Assembly (NCBI RefSeq): GCF_008923185.1 | Contig: NZ_WBMT01000009.1 | Coordinates: forward strand, 1-64,000 | Reading direction: 5' to 3' | From: Actinomadura rudentiformis | Lineage (GTDB): Bacteria > Actinomycetota > Actinomycetes > Streptosporangiales > Streptosporangiaceae | Length of the DNA stretch: 64,000 nt | Part shown: piece by piece, positions 57,692-64,000 of the stretch | Position numbering within the stretch: position 1 is the first letter of the stretch | How the letters are laid out: every line of letters starts with the position of its first letter | Position numbers and translations under genes: made by a program | The notes under the pieces: model-generated | The model's database searches: none | Told to the model about the DNA's origin: nothing | Seen by the model: only the letters and a program-made list of their open reading frames with translations

Positions 57692-58291
57692 TCATTCGGG
57701 AGCGCCCTGGATGTCATCGCCGCTGTCGCTCTGGTGGCCGCGGCGGGCGTCGCGGTCGAAGATGCCCAGGATCTCGCAGGGCCCACCCTCGGCGCCGATC
57801 GCGTGCGGCATCATCGTGGGGAATTCGGCGGCTTGGTTGGTCTCGAGTCGGACGCGGCGGTGGCCGAGCATGAGGATCGCGGTGCCGGACAGGACGACGA
57901 GCCATTCACGCCCCGGGTGCGCACGCATGCGCGCCGGGTTCTCGGGGGGCGGTTCGGTCATGCGCTGGCGCACCACGCTCATCCCGGGGTCGGCCTTGAT
58001 GGTCCAGCGCATCCGACCGTGGGTGCTGTCGATCGTCGGGCTTGTGACGACGTCGTCGGTGGCAGTCTCCACGAGCTGATCCAGCGTCGTATCCAGGGCG
58101 CGGGCGAGGGTGACCAGCTGGTCCAGTGCGAGGCGGCGCTGGCCGTTCTCGATGCGGCTCAGCGAGGACTGGCTGAGGTGGGCGCGGGAGGCCAACTCCT
58201 CCAGAGACCAGCCCTGCGCTACCCGCAAGGCACGGATGCGTTTGCGTACGAGGCTGTCCAGATCCCCATATTCTTGCGTCATGGGCAACAT
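57692..58291 (-). CDS. XRE family regulator with cupin sensor domain
   Basis: The 199-residue protein has an HTH (IRALRVAQGWSLEELASRAH, LSQSSLSRIENGQRRL) and a C-terminal cupin (HPGREWLVVLSGTAILMLGH, AAEFPTMMPHAIGAEGG). ATG 58291 follows AAGG by six bases; ATG 58282 is an alternative. It diverges from the FAD oxidoreductase and efflux genes and presumably represses them until a ligand binds the cupin. Confidence 0.88.
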   Translation of the reverse strand: MLPMTQEYGDLDSLVRKRIRALRVAQGWSLEELASRAHLSQSSLSRIENGQRRLALDQLVTLARALDTTLDQLVETATDDVVTSPTIDSTHGRMRWTIKADPGMSVVRQRMTEPPPENPARMRAHPGREWLVVLSGTAILMLGHRRVRLETNQAAEFPTMMPHAIGAEGGPCEILGIFDRDARRGHQSDSGDDIQGAPE

Positions 58292-58378
58292 TGTATGCCT
58301 TGGCGGCAAGCCGGGCTTAGCGTCGTATGCAGATGGTCCGCAACATCTGGACCAGTGCACGAGGAAAGGCAGGAGGCC

Positions 58379-59102
58379 ATGGCTGTGACAACTGCTCCGT
58401 ACGCGAGTGACGCACTGCCCGGTGGGACCGTCGACGTGGCGGTGATCGGTGGGGGCGCCGCGGGTCTGAACGGTGCGCTGATGCTCGCCCGCTCCCGCCG
58501 CTCGGTCGTCGTGATCGACAGCGGTTCACCGCGCAACGCGGCGGCAGAGGCCATGCACGGCTTCATCGTTCTGGACGACACCCCGCCCTTGAGATCCTTC
58601 GGCGGGCCGGGAGCAGGTGCGCCAGTACGGAGGGCGCGTCGTCTTCGGCGAGGTGGCCTCGGCCGAGCCCGCCGCCCCGTCGACGGACGGAGATCTGCGG
58701 TTAACCATCACCCTGGCCGACGGTCAGAACGTGACCGCGCGCCGGGTCCTGGTGGCCACCGGCCTCAAGGACGTACTGTCCGAGGTCCCCGGCCTCGCCG
58801 AGCACTGGGGCCACGGTGTGGTGCACTGCCCGTACTGCCACGGCTGGGAGGTCCGCGATGAGCCCATCGGCGTCCTCGCCGCCGGCCCGGCCTCCATCGG
58901 CCACGCACTCCTGTTCCGGCAGCTGACCGAGGACCTGGTCTATTTCACCCAGGGCATTGACCTGGATGAGGCCACCCGCGCCCGCTTCGCCGCCCGCGAC
59001 ATCCGCATCGCCCTGGCCGGCGCCCACATCAACAGCCTGCTGGCCACCACAGACACCGACGCGGCCCTCGCCACAGCCCAGGGCGGAATCCCCGCTCCCT
59101 GA
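58379..59102 (+). pseudogene. thioredoxin-reductase-like FAD oxidoreductase, frameshifted and truncated
   Basis: The N-terminus in one frame gives the FAD-binding fold (VDVAVIGGGAAGLNGALMLA, RSRRSVVVIDSGSPRNAAAE, HGFIVLDDTPP). After about 58595 the family sequence moves to another frame (GREQVRQYGGRVVFGEV, ARRVLVATGLKDVL, HCPYCHGWEVRDEPIGVLA). It then ends after DIRIALAGAHINSLLATTD, about 100 residues short of normal. AGGAGG precedes ATG 58379. The CPYC pair resembles the redox site of this subfamily. Confidence 0.83.
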
Positions 59103-59240
59103 AATCCCGACGCGGCACCGGACCACCGCTCGACCGCACCCGGCGATGCGCGTGACGGCCCGGGCCCCGCCCGCCCTCCTTCATCCGGCGACCGGCTCTG
59201 CTCCGTCGCCGACTCAGCATGTCCATTTTGAGAGGAATCC

Positions 59241-60830
59241 ATGAGTACGAACCAGCCCGTACAGGCCACGCAGGCGGCGGCGGGTGCCCCTGACGCGCCT
59301 CAGCTGCGCTCGATCCTGATCGCCGTCTCGATCGCCCTGATGGCGGTCATCGCCTCGGTGACCGGGCTGAACGTCGCGCAGACCCACATGGCCGTGGAAT
59401 TCGGTGCCTCCCAGAGCACGGTCTTGTGGATCATCAACATCTACACCCTTGCCCTGGCCGCGCTGCTGCTGCCGCTCGGCGCCCTGGGTGACCGCATGGG
59501 CCGCAAGCCCATGCTCGTTGCCGGGCTGGCAGTCTTCGGCATCGCAAGCATTGTGGCGGGCCTGGCCCCCACAGCGGAGGTGATGCTCGCCGCGCGGGTG
59601 GTCAGCGGTATCGGCGCCGCGATGATCATGCCGGTCACGCTGGCCGTCATCACCTCCACCTTCCCCGAAGAGCAGCGCGGCAAGGCGATCGGCGTGTGGA
59701 CCGGCGTCGCCGGAGGCGGCGGCATCCTGGGCATGTTCCTCGCCGCGCTCCTCGTCGACGTCGCCGACTGGCGCTGGCTGTTCACCCTGCCGGTGATCCT
59801 GATCCTGGTGGCCCTGGCCATGACGCTGAAGTCGGTTCCCAACTCCCGCGAGACCTCGGCCCACCGATTCGATACCGTTGGCGCCCTGGTCTCCACCATC
59901 GCCGTGACCGGCCTCATCTTCGTCCTGCAGGAAGGTCCCGAACGCGGCTGGACTGCGCCCGCGACACTGATCAGCCTGACCGTCGGGCTCGTCGCCGCCG
60001 TCGGCTTCGTGGTCTGGGAGCTGCACCGCCGTGACGCCTCACTGCTGGACGTGCGACTGTTCCGGGAGCGCGGGCTTTCGGGCGGCTCGCTCACGCTGCT
60101 GGTGGTCTTCGGTGTCCAGGCGGGCATCGGCGTGGTCCTCTTCCCGTTCTTCCAGGCCGTACTCGGCTGGTCGGGTCTGCTGTCCACGGTCGCGATGATG
60201 CCTATGGCCCTCGCGATGATGATGGCTTCCGGCCTGGCCCCCAAGCTGGCCGCAGGGGTCGGCGCACGCTCGACCATGGTGGTGGGCATCGCACTGGCCG
60301 GCGTCGGCATGGCGCTCATGGCCCTGTTCGTCTCCGTCAAGGGGGGCTACCTGTCCGTCCTGCCCGGCCTGCTCGCCATGGGCGTCGGCATGGGCCTGTC
60401 GATGACCCCGTCCACGGAGGCCATCACCGCCTCTCTGCCGCGTGAGAAGCAGGGTGTCGCTTCCGCCCTCAACGACGTCACCCGCGAGTTCGGCACCGCA
60501 CTCGGCGTCGCCCTGCTCGGCGCGCTCGTGTCCGCCGGCTACCGCAGCGCCATCGACGACAGGCTGCACGGCATCCCCCAGGGCGCCGCGGACACCGCCC
60601 GGGAAGGCGTCGCCAACGCCGTCGAGGCGGCGGGCAGCACGGGCCCGCGCGCACAGGACCTGCTCCAGGCAGCCCACCAGTCCTTCGTCGACGGCTGGCA
60701 GCAGGCCATGTGGGCAGGCGCCGCCATCATGGGCACCCTACTCGTCTACATCACCTTCCGCGGCCCCAGGAACACACCCTCCGCAGTCGCGGACCAGGCA
60801 GACCCCGCTGAGGCTGTCTCCGCTGGCTGA
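59241..60830 (+). CDS. MFS drug efflux transporter, DHA2 (EmrB/QacA) type
   Basis: The 529-residue protein has about 14 membrane helices. Motif A is LLPLGALGDRMGRKPMLVAG (about residues 74-93), motif C-like segments include ARVVSGIGAAMIMPVTLAVI, and GVWTGVAGGGGILGMFLAAL follows. It exports hydrophobic or cationic compounds using the proton gradient. GAGAGGAATCC precedes ATG 59241. It is the only clearly intact resistance-type gene in the transposon-like unit and is likely controlled by the XRE-cupin regulator. Confidence 0.92.
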   Translation: MSTNQPVQATQAAAGAPDAPQLRSILIAVSIALMAVIASVTGLNVAQTHMAVEFGASQSTVLWIINIYTLALAALLLPLGALGDRMGRKPMLVAGLAVFGIASIVAGLAPTAEVMLAARVVSGIGAAMIMPVTLAVITSTFPEEQRGKAIGVWTGVAGGGGILGMFLAALLVDVADWRWLFTLPVILILVALAMTLKSVPNSRETSAHRFDTVGALVSTIAVTGLIFVLQEGPERGWTAPATLISLTVGLVAAVGFVVWELHRRDASLLDVRLFRERGLSGGSLTLLVVFGVQAGIGVVLFPFFQAVLGWSGLLSTVAMMPMALAMMMASGLAPKLAAGVGARSTMVVGIALAGVGMALMALFVSVKGGYLSVLPGLLAMGVGMGLSMTPSTEAITASLPREKQGVASALNDVTREFGTALGVALLGALVSAGYRSAIDDRLHGIPQGAADTAREGVANAVEAAGSTGPRAQDLLQAAHQSFVDGWQQAMWAGAAIMGTLLVYITFRGPRNTPSAVADQADPAEAVSAG

Positions 60831-60916
60831 CCGCACAAGAGCCGGGCCACAGCCGGAAGCAAAGGACAGAACCACCCCGCCCACTGTCAACAACGCTCGT
60901 GGTCAATACAACTAAC

Positions 60917-60980
60917 GGGACGGCTGCGGCGTTGACGGGACGGCTACTGCGTGACCGGAACGGCTGCGGCGTTGGTCTGG
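60917..60980. repeat. minisatellite of ACGGAACGGCTGCAGCG family, right part
   Basis: Three units (GGGACGGCTGCGGCGTTGAC, GGGACGGCTACTGCGTGAC, CGGAACGGCTGCGGCGTTGG) match the array at 55547-55638, from which they are separated by the transposon-like unit. Confidence 0.82.
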
Positions 60981-61089
60981 CGTGGGTGGGTGGCTGAGCG
61001 GTTAGTGAGCGCGGGCGGTTGAACGGGGGCGGCGGGGGCGCCTTGCTGGGGGAGAGAGGGCCAGTGGGCGCCCCCGCCGCGGTAGGGGG

Positions 61090-62568
61090 TTAGCAGTAGG
61101 AGACTTGGGCGGCGCCGCCTGGGGCGAACGAGACCGTTCCACTTTTTCGGCCCCAGCAAAGGCTGTTGGTGCGCGACACCGTGACACCGACCGACTGGCC
61201 CTTGAGCAGACGGCCTGAGCCACCGGCGCGGAGCTCGCCCGAGGTGCCGGTGACGCGCCAGTTCACCGGGCCGCCGACCGCGGTGATCCGGACGGCGCAG
61301 GAGCGGTCCAAGCCCATGTTGCAGCCGGACACCACCAGCGAACCCGGCTGCGGCGGTGCGGGAGGAGGCGGGTTACGGGGTTCCGAAGGCGGCGTACTCT
61401 GCCCCGGCGGCTGTGACGGGGTCTTGGACGGCGACTTGCTGGGCGTGGGGCTCGTGGTGGTGGGAGACGGCGTCGTGGACGTCGAGGACGCGGTCGGCAG
61501 CGGAGTTTCGCCAGGAGGCGTCTGGTCTGGCGGGGAGGACGGGGGTTCCTGGCCGGACGACGGCGGGGGAGAGGCCGATTTGGCGCCGGAGTCACCACCT
61601 GAGAAGACGGTCACCGCCCCGGCGATCAGGGCGACGAGGGCGAGCGCGCCACCGATCGCGAGGAGCGGGACCTTCCGGCGGGCGGGCTCGCGATCGCGAA
61701 CGGGGCCGGGCCGGTACGGGACCGGCCAGCCTCGTTCGTCGAACGGCTCGGCCAGCGCCGCCACGCTGCGCCGTGCATCGGCCCGTTCCGGAGTCGTTGC
61801 GGCCGTCAGCACGTCCAGCCGCAGATCCCCTGGGATCGCCGCGATGGGCAGCACGGCCATCAGCCGGTCCACCGGGAGCCGAGGCGTCTCGCGCGAGCTG
61901 CAGGTCGGGCAGCTCGCCACGTGCCGGACGAGGGACTGGGAGGTTTGCGGAGGCAACGGCCACGATTCGGTGAGCGCGGAGACGCTGGGGCAGTCCTCCC
62001 AGTGGTTCTGCGCGATCAGCGCGGCCCGGAGCGCCGCGTCGAGGTCGGCCTGGGCCTCGGCGAGGATGAATTCCATCTCGCTGAGAGAGACGCCGAAGAT
62101 CCCGGCCATGTCGGCCGCGTCGAGCTCGTGACGAACCGAGAGGTCGATCGCCTCGCGCTGCCGTCCGTTGAGTGCGCCCAGCGCGCTGTGGGCGAGCGCC
62201 CTGCGTTCCGTACGGCGCACCAGTTGCTCTGCGGTGAGGTCGCCGTCCTCGGCCTCGGGTGCCTCCTGACCGGTGTGCCTGTTCGGTTCGTCCCGCCGCC
62301 GCATGCTCTCCTTGCGGGCGAGCGCGTACAGCCAGCCGCGCAGCCGTTCCGGCTCCTGCAACCCCGCCACGTGCTCCCGCGCGGCGATCAGGCAGTGGCG
62401 CAGGGCCCCGGCCGCCTCGACCCGGTCGCGGAGCAGCCCGTGGCAATAGTCGAAGAGGAACGGCGCGTAGGTGTCGTAGACCTCGGTCAGCGCGATGACG
62501 TCACCCGCGCGCAGCGCGCCTGCGAGCCGGGGATCGTCGAACTGACCGGGACCGGATCCGCCGGCCAC
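61090..62568 (-). CDS. sigma-factor-like protein fused to zinc-finger, membrane helix and outer domain
   Basis: GTG 62568 (GGGAGGAACT upstream) gives 492 residues. The N-terminal part has ECF-like region 2 (ALTEVYDTYAPFLFDYCHGL, LRGWLYALARKESMRRR) and region 4 (ALGALNGRQREAIDLSVRHE, LDAADMAGIFGVSLSEME). Then comes an anti-sigma-type HxxxCxxC finger (LVRHVASCPTCSSRE), a membrane helix (VPLLAIGGALALVALIAGAV), a Pro/Ser/Thr linker and an outer Ig/BACON-like domain with paired cysteines. One chain thus combines a sigma factor and its membrane anti-sigma. Release would need proteolysis or conformational change (inference). Confidence 0.8.
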   Translation of the reverse strand: MAGGSGPGQFDDPRLAGALRAGDVIALTEVYDTYAPFLFDYCHGLLRDRVEAAGALRHCLIAAREHVAGLQEPERLRGWLYALARKESMRRRDEPNRHTGQEAPEAEDGDLTAEQLVRRTERRALAHSALGALNGRQREAIDLSVRHELDAADMAGIFGVSLSEMEFILAEAQADLDAALRAALIAQNHWEDCPSVSALTESWPLPPQTSQSLVRHVASCPTCSSRETPRLPVDRLMAVLPIAAIPGDLRLDVLTAATTPERADARRSVAALAEPFDERGWPVPYRPGPVRDREPARRKVPLLAIGGALALVALIAGAVTVFSGGDSGAKSASPPPSSGQEPPSSPPDQTPPGETPLPTASSTSTTPSPTTTSPTPSKSPSKTPSQPPGQSTPPSEPRNPPPPAPPQPGSLVVSGCNMGLDRSCAVRITAVGGPVNWRVTGTSGELRAGGSGRLLKGQSVGVTVSRTNSLCWGRKSGTVSFAPGGAAQVSYC

Positions 62569-63065
62569 AGTTCCTCCCAGTGAATTGGTGGTGCTGGACG
62601 TGAGTCGTGCTGGACGTGCCCCCGGCGAGCCCCCGACGTTTGACGGCGGGCTCTGGTTGCCAGATCTTGCCACCTAATTCCTGAAAATTCTGCTTCTTGT
62701 GGGATTTGTGTGTCTGGAGAGGTACGGAGCGTGCGCGTTCCCCCAGATGGAGCAGCAGTAAGTGACCAGTGTGGCGAGCATCACGAGCAGCCCGGCGCCG
62801 ATCACCGCTGCACGAACGCGGGCATGACTCGATCGAGCACGACGGCTTGGACGAGGCGCGAGCGTCGCAGGCGGGCAACCCGTTGGCCGTCGTTGAAGTG
62901 GGTGTTCCCACCCACGTGGTCGCTGCGTCCTGGTGGCCACGCCGAACGCCTAGACCGCAAGACGCCAGGATCAGCCGCACGCCGAGGTCAACATCGGGTC
63001 AGCCGGACCCTGGGATCTGCCGAACGCCGAGGTCAGCCCAACACCGGGTCAGCCCGAAACCGGGG
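62569..63065. other. intergenic region with short GC repeats
   Basis: An 88-codon leftward frame (62674-62940) contains one hydrophobic stretch (AAVIGAGLLVMLATLVTYCC) but no clear ribosome site and an Arg/Pro-rich start; it is doubtful. At 62940-63060 imperfect copies of GCCGAGGTCA...GGGTCAGCC repeat three or four times. Confidence 0.4.
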
Positions 63066-64000
63066 TCAGCTGCCTTCAGGAGGCTCGCAGTCCCAGGTGA
63101 CGGTCGCGGAGCCGCTGGGGGAGAAGCGGACGGTGCCGGAGCCTGGCTCGGTGCAGTCGGACGGGCGGGACGCCGTGACGCTGGAGGAGCCGCCCCTGCC
63201 GAGCTGTCCACGGCCGCTTGCCGAGACGCCGCCGCTCGTGCCGGTGACGGACCAGAAGACCTCGCCGCCAACCGCGCGCACGCTGATTGGACAGGACGAT
63301 TCGCCCACCTTGATGGCGCAGCCGCCCACGGAGAGGGTGCCACGGCGCTCGGGAGACTTCGACGGTGGCTTGGGCTTGCGGGACCGGGTGGGAGTCGGCG
63401 TCGGGGTTGGGGACGGGGTCGGCGTCGACGTGGTGGGGGTGGGGGTCGGCGTCGGGGTCGGTGATTCCGTCGGATCCTCGGACTCAGTCGGTTCCGGGGA
63501 CTCAGACGGTGACTCGGACGGGTCAGGCGCGGAGGTCGTGCTTTCGGGGGCGTTCGCCCCGGCGCGGTCGCTGCCGCCGCCCGGCAGCCACATGAAGGCG
63601 CCCGCGACGATGAGGAGCACCACGGTCGCCGCGGCGACCGCGGGCAGGAGCCCGGGGGGCTTCGAGCGGCGCTTCTGGGTCTCGCGCGGACTCGGCTGCT
63701 CCACCGGGACCGGCCAGCCCCAGGTGTCGAACGGTTCGGCGCGCTGGGCGATCATCGCGAGATCGTCCCTCAGCGCGGGGACGAAGGCGGTCTGCAGAAT
63801 GTGGGAGCGCAGGTCCGCGGGCATGAGCGCCACCGGCAGGTCCTGGAGCAGCCGTCCGGTGGAGATGTTGCGGTCACGCCGGCTCGTGCACGTCGGGCAT
63901 GTCTCGATGTGCCGGATCAGCTTGCGGCTCACAGCCGGCGTGAGCGGCCACCCCCCGTCGTACACGAGGGCTGCGACGCTCGGGCACTCGTCGCGGCCGT
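63066..64000 (-). CDS. paralogous zinc-finger/membrane/outer-domain protein, 5' end outside window
   Basis: The visible 311 residues correspond to the C-terminal two thirds of the preceding protein: DECPSVAAL, finger IRHIETCPTCTSRRDR, membrane helix AVAAATVVLLIVAGAFMWLP, a long Thr-Pro repeat linker (SPTPTPTPTPT) and the outer domain (FWSVTGTSGGVSASGRGQLG, GTVRFSPSGSATVTWDC). The frame continues to the window edge, so a sigma-like N-terminus is expected beyond it. The two genes are a tandem duplication. Confidence 0.8.
   Translation of the reverse strand, partial: GRDECPSVAALVYDGGWPLTPAVSRKLIRHIETCPTCTSRRDRNISTGRLLQDLPVALMPADLRSHILQTAFVPALRDDLAMIAQRAEPFDTWGWPVPVEQPSPRETQKRRSKPPGLLPAVAAATVVLLIVAGAFMWLPGGGSDRAGANAPESTTSAPDPSESPSESPEPTESEDPTESPTPTPTPTPTTSTPTPSPTPTPTPTRSRKPKPPSKSPERRGTLSVGGCAIKVGESSCPISVRAVGGEVFWSVTGTSGGVSASGRGQLGRGGSSSVTASRPSDCTEPGSGTVRFSPSGSATVTWDCEPPEGS

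Larger units (their letters stand above)
55645..60910. mobile_element. 5.3-kb transposon-like unit with IS481-type ends
   Basis: TGTATTGACC (55645-55654) and its exact complement GGTCAATACA (60901-60910) are terminal inverted repeats, with weaker matching inside (CGTCAGCAAA-type versus TGTCAACAA). Directly outside both lies ACTAAC (55639-55644 and 60911-60916), a 6-bp target duplication. Removing the unit and one copy joins the two minisatellite halves into a continuous array. It carries one decayed IS481-family transposase, a methyltransferase, an XRE-cupin regulator, a broken FAD oxidoreductase and an efflux pump. An inner end-like sequence (GGTCAATTA, 56694) follows the transposase. Confidence 0.8.

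Overview
The window is high-GC actinobacterial DNA: GC-rich third codon positions, GTG/TTG starts, GGAGG-type ribosome sites, ECF sigma factors and an actinomycete integrative and conjugative element (AICE). Gene content fits a Streptosporangiales-type organism (Actinomadura, Nonomuraea or a relative); that placement is inference. Intact chromosome alternates with three mobile or formerly mobile blocks.

Region 1-22.6 kb is chromosome with an accessory stretch. It holds a partial alpha-solenoid protein, tRNA-Lys, a GNAT acetyltransferase, topoisomerase IB, a CGNR regulator divergent from an MFS/hydrolase pair, an ATP-grasp ligase plus CocE/S15 hydrolase operon, an ArsR/cation transporter pair, STAS and MerR proteins, a broken tyrosine integrase and a second, identical tRNA-Lys. 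A conserved-looking operon follows (DUF4331 protein, TPR protein, NicO metal transporter, ECF sigma factor), then a LuxR-type regulator and two small enzymes.

Region 22,658-48,586 is a complete AICE in the 3' end of tRNA-His. A 47-bp direct repeat bounds it: the left copy is a truncated tRNA, the right copy completes the working tRNA gene. Left to right it carries an AT-richer cargo pocket (GIY-YIG protein, small membrane protein, and a GHKL-ATPase/PD-(D/E)XK protein translationally coupled to a C5 DNA methyltransferase), a SAM methyltransferase, and a GntR regulator with four GTATAC operator cores. The transfer module follows, made of small zinc-ribbon and membrane proteins and a TraB-type DNA translocase followed by a repeat cluster that may be the transfer site. 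Then come a DUF5131 protein, a frameshifted C5 methyltransferase, PrimPol and helicase replication genes, an iteron-like array, excisionase and integrase. Many transfer genes are preceded by a GC-rich hairpin.

Region 48.6-55.6 kb is chromosome: tRNA-His, oligoribonuclease, a DUF2510 membrane protein, a pyridoxamine-oxidase-like protein divergent from a MocR regulator, an amidase-like protein and an aminoglycoside-phosphotransferase-fold kinase, with several minisatellites. Region 55,645-60,910 is a transposon-like unit with 10-bp terminal inverted repeats and a 6-bp target duplication. It contains a decayed IS481-type transposase, a SAM methyltransferase, an XRE-cupin regulator, a broken FAD oxidoreductase and a QacA-type efflux pump. 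The right end holds two paralogous proteins that fuse a sigma-factor-like cytoplasmic part to a zinc-finger, one membrane helix and an outer domain; the second runs off the window.
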